NCBI RefSeq assembly: GCF_015704865.1
Contig: NZ_JADQTO010000003.1
Coordinates: 372,001-436,000, forward strand
Direction of reading: 5' to 3'
Length of the DNA stretch: 64,000 nt
Source: Actinoplanes aureus
GTDB taxonomy: Bacteria > Actinomycetota > Actinomycetes > Mycobacteriales > Micromonosporaceae
Position numbers and translations under genes: made by a program. This document shows, in pieces, positions 35,633 to 43,031 of this stretch (position 1 is the stretch's first letter; every line of letters starts with the position of its first letter). Below the pieces are notes generated by a model. It worked only from the letters and a program-made list of their open reading frames with translations. It searched no databases and was not told where the DNA came from.

Positions 35633-36034
35633 TCACGCCACAGCGGTTCCCTCGAGCTCGACCATCTGGCCGGGGATCGCCAGCCGTGTCACCCCGAGCA
35701 TCGTGGTGGCCGGTGCCACCCCGGCGGCGCCCAACCGCGACGCCAGCACGCCGTAGTGCGGGAACAGCAGATCCACCTCGGTGGTGTAGACGTTGAGCCG
35801 GACGAGGTTCGCCAGGGACATGCCGGCCTCGCCGAGCACGGCCTCCAGGTTGTCCAGGCTCAACGCCAGCTGAGCGGCCATGTCACCGTCGTGCTGCGGC
35901 TTGCCGTCGCCGCTCATCGCGGTCTGTCCCGAGCAGTACAGGGTGCGGGTCTGCCCGGAGACGATCTCGCCCTGGTTGAACCCCATCTCCACCGACCACG
36001 TCCACGGGTTGACCGCCGTTCGTCGCACTGCCAC
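35633..36034 (-). CDS. RidA (YjgF/UK114) family protein
   Basis: 133-residue protein of the RidA family, which hydrolyses reactive enamine/imine intermediates in amino acid metabolism. Landmarks are TLYCSGQTAMSGDGKPQHDGDMAAQLALSLDNLEAVLGEAGMSLANLVRLNVYTTEVDLL and PATTMLGVTRLAIPGQMVELEGTAVA; the archetypal RidA arginine that holds the substrate carboxylate is replaced around GVTRLA, so it may be a non-archetypal member. GTG 36034 with GGAG upstream was chosen; the frame is open further upstream. It is divergent from the WYL regulator gene, which may control it. Confidence 0.85.
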   Translation of the reverse strand: MAVRRTAVNPWTWSVEMGFNQGEIVSGQTRTLYCSGQTAMSGDGKPQHDGDMAAQLALSLDNLEAVLGEAGMSLANLVRLNVYTTEVDLLFPHYGVLASRLGAAGVAPATTMLGVTRLAIPGQMVELEGTAVA

Positions 36035-36126
36035 ATCAGCTCCATTCGATCCGTCGTTGACGTCCTGCTGACGAGCCTCGCAACGAATCACGACATCCTG
36101 TGTCGGGTATTCGGTAGGGTTCTCGG

Positions 36127-37116
36127 ATGCGCGCCGATCGGTTGGTCTCGCTGGTCCTGCTGTTGCGCCAGCGCGGTCGGTTGACCGCCGACACGCTGGC
36201 CGGTGAGCTGGAGGTGTCCACCCGTACCGTGCTGCGCGACATCGAGGCGCTGTCCGCGGCCGGTGTCCCGGTCTACGCCGAGCGCGGGCGGCACGGCGGC
36301 TTCGCGTTGCTGCCCGGCTTCCGTACCGAGCTCACCGGACTGAACCACGACGAGGCCCTTGCCCTGCTGACCGCCGGATCAGGGCGCGGCGAGCAGGTGT
36401 TCGGCCTCGGCTCGGCGCTCGCTTCGGCCATGCGCAAGGTGGTCGACGCGCTGCCGGAGAGCGCGAGCGACGCGGCCCAGCGGTTTCTCGTCGAGCCGGA
36501 GACCGACCTGCTCTCCCGCCGGCTCGTCACCGAGCAGGTGCCCGGCACGACGATGATCGAGGTGCGGCGCGCGGTGCTCGCCGGACACAAGCTGCGCATC
36601 CACTACGCGGCCACGGGACAGGCACCACGGTGGCGCACGGTGGACCCGATCGGCCTGGTCACCGTACGAGACCGGGCCTACCTGCTGGCCACCAGATCCG
36701 GCGCGGACCGCACCTACCGGCTGTCGCGGGTGCTGGCCGCCGAGGAGCTTCCCGAACCGGCACAGCGACCGGACCGGGTGGACCTGGACCGGGCCTGGCG
36801 GGAACGCAGCGCGCGGTTTCTGGCCGACGGGCATATCGCCGTGCTGGTTCGGGTGAACCCGGCCCGGCGGGAGGACCTGCTGAGCACCGCGGTGGCCGTC
36901 CGCGCGGAGGAACCCGACGCGGACGGCTGGCTGCGGCTGGAGGTGACGTTCCAGGATCTGTGGCACGCCGAGTGGGCGCTGTGGCAGCTCGGCATGGACG
37001 CGGAAGCCCTGACCCCGCAGTCGTTGCGCGCTTCCCTGCGTAACCGCGCGGCCGCGATCGTCACCCGTTACGAACCGGAAGGAGGTCGGCCAGCAGCACC
37101 TCGACACGGGTCTTGA
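36127..37116 (+). CDS. WYL-domain transcriptional regulator
   Basis: 329 residues. An HTH_11-type helix-turn-helix opens the protein (RADRLVSLVLLLRQRGRLTADTLAGELEVSTRTVLRDIEALSAAGVPVYAERGRHGGFAL). The WYL domain covers about residues 135-230 (KLRIHYAATGQAPRWRTVDPIGLVTVRDRAYLLATRSGADRTYRLSRVLAAE), and a WCX-type C-terminal extension follows. Such regulators sense a nucleic-acid-like or other ligand through the WYL fold. The gene's 3' end overlaps the 3' end of arsC on the other strand by 56 bases. Confidence 0.9.
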   Translation: MRADRLVSLVLLLRQRGRLTADTLAGELEVSTRTVLRDIEALSAAGVPVYAERGRHGGFALLPGFRTELTGLNHDEALALLTAGSGRGEQVFGLGSALASAMRKVVDALPESASDAAQRFLVEPETDLLSRRLVTEQVPGTTMIEVRRAVLAGHKLRIHYAATGQAPRWRTVDPIGLVTVRDRAYLLATRSGADRTYRLSRVLAAEELPEPAQRPDRVDLDRAWRERSARFLADGHIAVLVRVNPARREDLLSTAVAVRAEEPDADGWLRLEVTFQDLWHAEWALWQLGMDAEALTPQSLRASLRNRAAAIVTRYEPEGGRPAAPRHGS

Positions 37117-37477
37117 TCTCGTCGCGGATCGGCCGTACCGCGTCGACGCCCTTGCCGGCCGGGTCCTCGAGTTTCCAGTCCTCGTAGCGCTTGCCGGGAA
37201 AGACCGGGCAGGCGTCCCCACAGCCCATGGTGACGATGACGTCGGACTCCCGGGCGGTGTCCCAGGTGAGTTTGGCCGGGGTCTGGTCGGTGATGTCGAT
37301 GCCGGCCTCGCGCATCGCCTCGACCGCGGACGGGTTGATGGTCTCGGCGGGCGCCGAGCCGGCGGAGCGGACCTCGACCTTGTCGCCGGCGAGGTGGCGC
37401 AGCCAGCCGGCGGCCATCTGGGAGCGGCCGGCGTTGTGGACGCAGACGAACAGGACGGTGGGTCTGGTGTCGCTCAT
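37061..37477 (-). CDS. arsC: Arsenate reductase ArsC (LMW phosphatase-like)
   Basis: 138-residue enzyme reducing arsenate to arsenite through Cys residues. The phosphate-binding loop is CVHNAGRSQM (nucleophile Cys12, Arg18), the redox Cys pair is Cys86 and Cys90 (VTMGCGDACPVFPG), and the DP acid is in KLEDPAG. Actinobacterial relatives use mycothiol/mycoredoxin or thioredoxin. It is the last gene of the leftward ars operon: its ATG overlaps the aquaporin stop by four bases. The 3' end overlaps the WYL gene. Confidence 0.93.
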   Translation of the reverse strand: MSDTRPTVLFVCVHNAGRSQMAAGWLRHLAGDKVEVRSAGSAPAETINPSAVEAMREAGIDITDQTPAKLTWDTARESDVIVTMGCGDACPVFPGKRYEDWKLEDPAGKGVDAVRPIRDEIKTRVEVLLADLLPVRNG

Positions 37478-38214
37478 GATCTCTTTCCTTGAGGGGTCGG
37501 GTGCTCGACCACCAGCGTGTCGGCGGTCTCGCCGACGCCCGGGTAGAGCACGAGCAGCAGGCCGGCGCCGACAACCAGGCCGGCGATCTGGGCGATGACG
37601 TAGCCCGGAACCGAGGCGGGGGCGATGCCGGCGAAGGTGTCGGTGAAGGCGCGGCCGATGGTGACGGCCGGGTTGGCGAAGCTGGTGCTGGAGGTGAACC
37701 AGTAGGCGGCGCCGATGTAGGCGCCGACCGCGGCGGGGGCGACGGCGGAGCGGCCGGAACGTCCGAGGGCGAAGATCAGCAGCAGTAGACCGGTGGTGGC
37801 GACGACTTCGCCGAGCCAGAGGTGGCCGGCGGCGCGGTCCTTCGTGGAGAGGGTGACCGGGGCTAGGTCGAACATCAGGTTGGCGAGTACCGAGCCGGCG
37901 ATGGCTCCGGCGGTCTGCGCCGACGCGTACCCCGCCAGGTCTTTGCCTTTCAAGCCGGTCCCGGTGCGCCGGCCGAGGAACCAGTCGGCGGCCGAGACGA
38001 CCGGGTTGAAATGGGCGCCGGAGATGGGGCCGAAGGTGAGGATCAGCGCGCCGAGGGCGAAGGCGGTGGCGATGGAGTTCTGCAGCAGCTGCAGGCCGAC
38101 GTCGCCGGGGGAGAGGGTGGTGGCCATGATGCCGGAGCCGACGACGGCGGTGACCAGCAGCGCGGTGCCGAGGAACTCGGCGAGCAGGCGCCGCCAGGGT
38201 GCGATGGAAGACAT
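37474..38214 (-). CDS. Aquaporin-type channel in the arsenic operon
   Basis: MIP-family channel of 246 residues with six hydrophobic helices plus two half-helices. The two pore motifs are degenerate: NPV at residues 70-72 (HFNPVVS) and NPA at 181-183 (FANPAVT). The arginine that normally follows the second NPA in the selectivity filter is Val. In the AqpS group of arsenic operons the channel lets arsenite or methylated arsenic leave the cell, and a wider, non-Arg filter is reported there. Its start overlaps the previous stop by one base (TGATG), and arsC overlaps its end, so the three genes are translationally coupled. No ArsB or Acr3 pump gene is nearby. Confidence 0.85.
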   Translation of the reverse strand: MSSIAPWRRLLAEFLGTALLVTAVVGSGIMATTLSPGDVGLQLLQNSIATAFALGALILTFGPISGAHFNPVVSAADWFLGRRTGTGLKGKDLAGYASAQTAGAIAGSVLANLMFDLAPVTLSTKDRAAGHLWLGEVVATTGLLLLIFALGRSGRSAVAPAAVGAYIGAAYWFTSSTSFANPAVTIGRAFTDTFAGIAPASVPGYVIAQIAGLVVGAGLLLVLYPGVGETADTLVVEHPTPQGKRS

Positions 38215-38915
38215 CAGGATGGGACTCCGGGTAATGGTTGGGTGGCCGGACCGAGCACCGGCGCGAGCCGTTCGATGCGGCCTTCGAGATCGGTGTAGGC
38301 GGCCTCGAAGGCGTCGTCGGTGTCGGCGCGGGCCGGGTCGGGCACCGACCAGTGCAGCCGGGGCCGGATCGGCCCGGTGAGATCTTCGTGGGCGCTGTCG
38401 CAGACGGCGATGACCAGATCCCCGTCGTGTACGACGTCACGGACGTGACTGGTGCGGGTGGGATCGAGGTGCAGACCGTGCCGGTGTGCGACCTGCACCG
38501 CCCGGGGATGCACCTGGCGGGCGGGTTCGGTGCCCGCGGAAGCGACCGGTCCGCCGACGCGGTCGCGCCAGAGCGCGGCGGCGATCTGGGAGCGGGCGGA
38601 GTTGTGCGTGCAGACGAACACCACCCGCTCGGCGCCGCGCAGCGGGGGCGGGGTCAGTGCGGCCAGTGTCGCGGGTTCGAGCCGCAGGTAGGTGCGGCGG
38701 CGGTCGCCCTCAGATCGGGTACGCACGACGAGCCCCGCCTCTTGCAGCACCTTGACGTGGTGCGCGACGAGGTTCGTCGGCATGGTCAGCGCATGGGCGA
38801 TCTCGCCGGGGGAGGCGTCGCCGAGGGTGAGCGCGTCGACGATCGCGAGGCGGGCCGGCTCGCCGAGGGCGGCGTGGACGCGGGCCCGCGCCCGCAACGA
38901 AGCTTCAGCGTTCAT
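38214..38915 (-). CDS. ArsR-type regulator fused to arsenate-reductase-like phosphatase
   Basis: 233 residues, two domains. Residues 1-90 are an ArsR/SmtB winged helix (HAALGEPARLAIVDALTLGDASPGEIAHALTMPTNLVAHHVKVLQEAGLV, wing RTRSEGDRRRTYLRLE). Residues 95-225 are a low-molecular-weight phosphatase/ArsC domain with C-x5-R loop VCTHNSARSQIAAALW (Cys102, Arg108), a second Cys172 (VIAVCDSAHEDL) and the DP acid (SVPDPA). The regulator half contains no Cys at all, so the usual CxC arsenite site is missing; any sensing must use Cys102 or Cys172 or a non-thiol mechanism. First gene of the ars operon, with an apparently leaderless start. Such fusions are known in some actinobacteria but are not well characterised. 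Confidence 0.87.
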   Translation of the reverse strand: MNAEASLRARARVHAALGEPARLAIVDALTLGDASPGEIAHALTMPTNLVAHHVKVLQEAGLVVRTRSEGDRRRTYLRLEPATLAALTPPPLRGAERVVFVCTHNSARSQIAAALWRDRVGGPVASAGTEPARQVHPRAVQVAHRHGLHLDPTRTSHVRDVVHDGDLVIAVCDSAHEDLTGPIRPRLHWSVPDPARADTDDAFEAAYTDLEGRIERLAPVLGPATQPLPGVPS

Positions 38916-38951
38916 TGAGTCAATACTTGCTGACCTAACGGCTGTGGTCAA
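38914..38951 (-). promoter_or_regulatory. Putative leaderless ars promoter with palindrome
   Basis: On the minus strand TTGACC (38946-38951) and AAGTAT (38923-38928) are separated by exactly 17 bases. The expected start of transcription, six to seven bases past the second hexamer, falls at the ATG at 38915. An 11-base palindrome ATTGA-G-TCAAT (38914-38924) covers the start codon region and could be the regulator's operator. The -35 hexamer overlaps the 3' end of the preceding phosphotransferase gene. Confidence 0.5.
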
Positions 38952-41134
38952 GTACGGCGCGTCGTGACGGTCCCGGCGCTGCCGTCGACGGTGACGACCT
39001 GTCCGGTGTGCAGCCGGTGGGTGGCGTCGCCGGTGCCGACGACGGCGGGGATGCCGTACTCGCGGGCGATGAGGGAGGCGTGCGCGGCGAGCGTGCCGGT
39101 GTCGGTGACCACGGCCGCGGCCCGGCCGAACAGCGGAGTCCACGCCGGTGCGGTGGCCTTGGCGACCAGCACCTCGCCGTCGGCGAACGAGGCGAACTGT
39201 GCCGCGTCGTCGAGCACGCGGACCACACCGGTGGCGCGGCCCGCGGAGGCGGGGTGACCGACGAGCACGTCGCCGGTGCCGGTGATCGGTCCCCGGGCCT
39301 GGGTGACGGCGCGTTCGATCACGTCACCGACCAGGCGTGGCGGCCGGCCGAGGGTCAGCGGGGCGACGAGCCGCCGCTGACGCTGCCACCGTGCTCGCCG
39401 CTTGGTGACCACGTCCGCCGGGGAGCCGGGCGCGCCGGCCACGGCATCCCGTACCTCGTCGCGGGTGCGGAAGAAGATGTCGTCCGCGGAGTGGCCGAGG
39501 TGTTCGCCGAGGCGGAGTACGCCGGCCCGCAGCACCGGCCAGGCGAGGGTGAGCTCGCGCGCCTGGGCTTCCCGGATCACGGCGTAGCGCTGGTTCACCC
39601 GCAGCAGCCGCTGGAACTCGGCGAGCAGTCGTGGCCGGCCGGCGAGCGCCTCGGTGCACCGCCGCTCCGCGTCCTCGCGCCGGGCCGCCAGGCTGGTGGT
39701 CCGGGGTCCGGCACCGGGGGGCGTGTCGTGCAGCTCGCCCGCCGTGGGGTGGTACCAGTCCAGGGTGTAGACCGCGTGCCCGGGTACGTCGGCGACCGCG
39801 CCGGGCAGGCCGCTGAGCAGCGTGTGAACCCCGCCGTCGCGCGGTATGACCTGGGCCAGGTGGCGGCGCGTGAAGCGGGTCAGGCAGCCCTCCATCTTCC
39901 AGGCGGACCCGCCGACGATCGCCAGGTACCACAGGGCGATGCCGGCTTCGCGGGCCATGGCGTCGATCAGATGCATCAGCCGTTCCGGTCGCGCGGTGGC
40001 GGCCTCGGCGGCGGCGGCCGTGACGCAGCGCCGGTATCGGGGCGCCTGCTCATCGCGCCACGCCCGGTGCAGACCGGCCAGCACGGCCCGGTCGGCGCCG
40101 GCCGGATCACGGCTGACGTTGAACAGTGCGTGGTAGAGGATCCGGGCCGCCCCGAGCGCGGAACCGAGCAGCCGCGGGTTGAGCAGCGGGGTGGCGTTGT
40201 AGTACCAGCCGTTGACGATCGCGTACCGGAACGGCACCCGTACGCCGATGCTGTCGCTCATGCCGTCGAGGTAGCCGTCCTCCAGGGCGGGCAGCAGCCA
40301 GGTGGCGAACAGCGGGGTGACCGCCTCGGGCAGCCACTCGCCGAGCCGGAAATTGCGCATCCACAGCCCGGGCCCGGGCGGTGCCCAGGTCACCGGGTCC
40401 GGTAGTGCGGTCATCGGCCGGGCCTGCAACAGCCACAGCTCGCCGGCACGGTCGATGGCCCACTCGACGTCCTGCGGCCGGCGACAGCGGTCCTCGACCC
40501 GGCGCGCCAGGCTCGCGACGGCCGCGGCCTGTTCGCCGGCCAGTACCGCATCGGCACCGGACCGCGTCAGTGAGGGCGCGGCCCCGGCGGCGACGGTCCA
40601 CAGCTCCCCGTCGGCGTCGCCGGAGACCAGCCGTTCGCCGAGCCCGGCGACGGCGGTCACGACAGTGCGCTGCCGGTCCCCGGTGACCGGGTCAGCGGTG
40701 AACGCCACGCCCGCGGACACCGCGTCGACCATCGTCTGGACCAGCACCGCCATGCCGGCCGACCCCGGCCGGTGATCCTGGTACGCGCGTACCCGGTCGC
40801 CGCCGGCGGCGGCGAAACAGCGGCGGATCGCGGCGGCGAGCCCGTCGGCGGGCACGTCCAGAAAGGTCTCGTAGAGCCCGGCGTACGAGGCGCCGGGCAG
40901 GTCCTCGGACTGTGCCGAGGACCGCACCGCGAACCGGCCGGCCGGCAGTCGCCGGGCCGCGCGGCCGACGGCGGCATCGAAGCCGGGGTCGTCCAGGGCG
41001 GCCGCGGTCACCACGAATCCGGGTGGGACCGCGAATCCCGCCGCGCCGAGCTCGGCCAGCACGGCGGCCTTTCCGCCGGCCCGGCGCCGGTCGGTGGCGT
41101 GACGAAGATCGATGAGCGCGGCGGGTGATGTCAT
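38948..41134 (-). CDS. PEP-synthase/Rph-like phosphotransferase
   Basis: 728-residue enzyme with the same three-part plan as rph. The ATP-grasp part covers about residues 1-285 (GGKAAVLAELGAAGFAVPPGFVVT, FAVRSSAQSEDLPGASYAGLYETFLDV, GVAFTADPVTGDRQRTVV, DVEWAIDRAGELWLLQARPM). A distinct middle of about 330 residues follows, then the swivelling phospho-His domain with TGTLAAHASLIAREYGIPAVVG (His about 685). The middle differs from rph (it has NGWYYNATPLLNPRLLG and GGSAWKMEGCLTRFTRRHLAQVI), so the acceptor is probably another molecule. It is shorter than PEP synthase and lacks the PEP-synthase TIM barrel. Divergent PadR regulator across a 30-base inverted repeat: likely ligand-induced. ATG 41134 was chosen; the frame upstream is antisense to padR. 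Confidence 0.85.
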   Translation of the reverse strand: MTSPAALIDLRHATDRRRAGGKAAVLAELGAAGFAVPPGFVVTAAALDDPGFDAAVGRAARRLPAGRFAVRSSAQSEDLPGASYAGLYETFLDVPADGLAAAIRRCFAAAGGDRVRAYQDHRPGSAGMAVLVQTMVDAVSAGVAFTADPVTGDRQRTVVTAVAGLGERLVSGDADGELWTVAAGAAPSLTRSGADAVLAGEQAAAVASLARRVEDRCRRPQDVEWAIDRAGELWLLQARPMTALPDPVTWAPPGPGLWMRNFRLGEWLPEAVTPLFATWLLPALEDGYLDGMSDSIGVRVPFRYAIVNGWYYNATPLLNPRLLGSALGAARILYHALFNVSRDPAGADRAVLAGLHRAWRDEQAPRYRRCVTAAAAEAATARPERLMHLIDAMAREAGIALWYLAIVGGSAWKMEGCLTRFTRRHLAQVIPRDGGVHTLLSGLPGAVADVPGHAVYTLDWYHPTAGELHDTPPGAGPRTTSLAARREDAERRCTEALAGRPRLLAEFQRLLRVNQRYAVIREAQARELTLAWPVLRAGVLRLGEHLGHSADDIFFRTRDEVRDAVAGAPGSPADVVTKRRARWQRQRRLVAPLTLGRPPRLVGDVIERAVTQARGPITGTGDVLVGHPASAGRATGVVRVLDDAAQFASFADGEVLVAKATAPAWTPLFGRAAAVVTDTGTLAAHASLIAREYGIPAVVGTGDATHRLHTGQVVTVDGSAGTVTTRRT

Positions 41135-41146
41135 CACCGCTCCATA

Positions 41147-41176
41147 TGTAGGCTCACAAAGTATTGTGACGCTACA
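41147..41176. promoter_or_regulatory. 30-base inverted repeat, probable PadR operator
   Basis: TGTAG, GC, TCACAA, AGTA, TTGTGA, CG, CTACA: arms TCACAA/TTGTGA (41154-41159 and 41164-41169) and TGTAG/CTACA (41147-41151 and 41172-41176) pair exactly, only the two bases between arms do not. It lies 13 bases above the phosphotransferase start and 31 before the PadR start, in the middle of the divergent promoter region. Confidence 0.7.
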
Positions 41177-41206
41177 GTACACCTGGGACGGTGGTTTGTG
41201 CTTCCG

Positions 41207-41545
41207 ATGCGACCGGAGCTTCTGAAAGGCCACCTCGACGCGCTGTTGCTGGCCGCGCTGGAGGACGAGCCCCGGCACGGCTATGCGGTGATCGAGACCT
41301 TGCGGACCGGCAGTGATGGGACGCTTGATCTGCCCACCGGCACCGTCTATCCGGCGTTGCACCGGCTGGAACGAGCCGGGCTGATCGCCAGCCGATGGCA
41401 CACCGTCGGCGGGCGCCGCCGCCGCGACTACCAGCTCACCGCGGCCGGCCACGCCGCGCTGGCCCAGCACCGTGACACCTGGGACCGGTTCTCCGCCGCG
41501 GTGACCGCCCTGCTCGGCCGGCCCGTCACGCCGCCGACCGGATGA
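41207..41545 (+). CDS. PadR-family transcriptional regulator
   Basis: 112-residue repressor. Typical PadR start MRPELLKGHLDALLLAALEDEPRHGYAVIETL, the winged helix LDLPTGTVYPALHRLERAGLIASRW and the wing GGRRRRDYQLTAAGHAAL, then the short C-terminal dimer helix. PadR proteins often bind the drug or phenolic compound whose resistance gene they control. ATG 41207 is used; GTG 41198 is possible. Divergent from the phosphotransferase gene, and its stop overlaps the next gene by four bases (ATGA). Confidence 0.9.
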   Translation: MRPELLKGHLDALLLAALEDEPRHGYAVIETLRTGSDGTLDLPTGTVYPALHRLERAGLIASRWHTVGGRRRRDYQLTAAGHAALAQHRDTWDRFSAAVTALLGRPVTPPTG

Positions 41546-42198
41546 GCGCCGACCCGGCCGAGGATCGCATCGAGGCCTACCTCGGCGAGATCGCCGCGCT
41601 GCTGACCGGGCCACGGGGTCACCGCCGGCGGATCATCGACGAACTACGCGACGGCGTGCGCGAGGCCGCGGCCGATCATCTGGCTGCCGGCGTGCCCGCC
41701 GGCCACGCCGCCGATGCGGCGATCGAACAGTTCGGTCCACCGGAGGCGGTCGCTGCGGCCTTCGCCGGCGAACTTGCCATCGGGTACGCGCGCCGCACTC
41801 TGATCCTGCTGCTGTGCACCGGGCCGATCGTCGGCGTGTGCTGGCTGCTGGCGCTCGGGCTGACCCCGTGGCGTACCGGGATGGTCGTGCTGCTCGCCGT
41901 CATCCCCGCACTCCCGGTGGTGGCCGCCGCCGTCGTACTGGCCGCCCGGACCATCGCGACCACCGGCTCGCTCGTGCGTTGGCTGCCCGAGACCGGCCCT
42001 GGTCCGGCGCTGACCGCGACCGCCGTGGTGGCGGTCCTGGCGATTCTCGTCGACCTCGCGGTCGCCGGCCGCTATCTGTGGACGAGGCCGGGTGTCTCAG
42101 TAGCCGCGGCGCTCGCGCTGACGGCGAGCGGCTTCCGCATACTGGCCTGCCTGGTAGTCCTGCACCGCCTCCGGTCCTGGCGAGGCCGCGTTTCGTAG
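41542..42198 (+). CDS. Membrane protein with permease-prefix/HAAS-like domain
   Basis: 218 residues, co-transcribed with padR (four-base overlap). The N-terminal 75 residues are helical and soluble: EDRIEAYLGEIAALLTGPRGHRRRIIDELRDGVREAAADHLAAGVPAGHAADAAIEQFGPPEAVAAAF. This is the HAAS/permease-prefix pattern that is commonly encoded next to PadR. Four or five hydrophobic helices follow from about residue 80. Such proteins are thought to couple a PadR regulator to the membrane, but the function is not established. Confidence 0.8.
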   Translation: MSADPAEDRIEAYLGEIAALLTGPRGHRRRIIDELRDGVREAAADHLAAGVPAGHAADAAIEQFGPPEAVAAAFAGELAIGYARRTLILLLCTGPIVGVCWLLALGLTPWRTGMVVLLAVIPALPVVAAAVVLAARTIATTGSLVRWLPETGPGPALTATAVVAVLAILVDLAVAGRYLWTRPGVSVAAALALTASGFRILACLVVLHRLRSWRGRVS

Positions 42199-42238
42199 TG
42201 CGTGGACTTGTCGGACCCTTCAGGCACAATGCCCGGCC

Positions 42239-42973
42239 ATGGATGTACGACAGGAGTTTCGGGGCGCGGCCCGGGAAAAAGGCGTGCCGGTGGACGAGAT
42301 CGAGCGCTGGGTGCGGCTGGCCCGACCACAGACGGAGCTGGTGCCGGAGGGCGACGGCCTGCCTGCGGCCGGTCGGTTCGGCGGTCTCGCGGCGTTGCCG
42401 GAGGGCGAGGAGTGGCCTCCCGGGCAGTGTCTCGTGTTGACACTCGACCTCGCCGCGATTCCCTCGCACGGGCACGACCTTGACCTGCCGGCCGACGGGT
42501 CGCTGCTGTTCTTCGTCGAGCCGGACTTCACGCCCACCGAATGCCGGATCGTTCATGTACCGGCCGGCACTCCGGTAACCGAGCACCCGAACCCCGGCGT
42601 GCCGGTCTTCGATCCGATTCTGCTGCACGCTCGTGCCGGCTGGAGCCTTCCGGAGAACGAGCACGAGGTGCCGTTCGACCTTCGCTTGGACGACGAGGTC
42701 GAAGAGGCGATCGGCGAGGTGATGTGGTACCTCGAGGACAACGAATACGAGTTTTCTCTCGGCGGTTACGGCGCCGCCAGCACCGGCGGCGCGGACAACC
42801 CCATCCTCAACGCGAACGAGCACATCGTGCTAGCCACCGTCTGGCTGGACAAGGGGCAGGTGGGTGACGCGTTCGGCGAGACGCTGATCGTGGTCAACTT
42901 CATGATCAAGCATGCCGATCTGGCGGAGCGTGCCTTCGACCGGATCTGGCTGATGACTGACTTCAACGGCTGA
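42239..42973 (+). CDS. DUF1963 (YwqG-like) protein
   Basis: 244-residue soluble protein. The hallmark regions are visible: FGGLAALPEGEEWPPGQCLVLTLDLAAIP near the middle of the N-terminal half and ADGSLLFFVEPDFTP, then a long acidic helical part (EEAIGEVMWYLEDNEYEFSLGGYGAAS) and the closing NFMIKHADLAERAFDRIWLMTDFNG. Function of the family is unknown. It starts 40 bases after the membrane protein gene, in the same direction; a separate promoter is possible (a CACAAT-type box lies in between). Confidence 0.8.
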   Translation: MDVRQEFRGAAREKGVPVDEIERWVRLARPQTELVPEGDGLPAAGRFGGLAALPEGEEWPPGQCLVLTLDLAAIPSHGHDLDLPADGSLLFFVEPDFTPTECRIVHVPAGTPVTEHPNPGVPVFDPILLHARAGWSLPENEHEVPFDLRLDDEVEEAIGEVMWYLEDNEYEFSLGGYGAASTGGADNPILNANEHIVLATVWLDKGQVGDAFGETLIVVNFMIKHADLAERAFDRIWLMTDFNG

Positions 42974-43031
42974 CCGGACGGCGATCGGTTCTTGGCGGCT
43001 GGGTTGACCGCTGGAAAGTGCGAAACACAGC

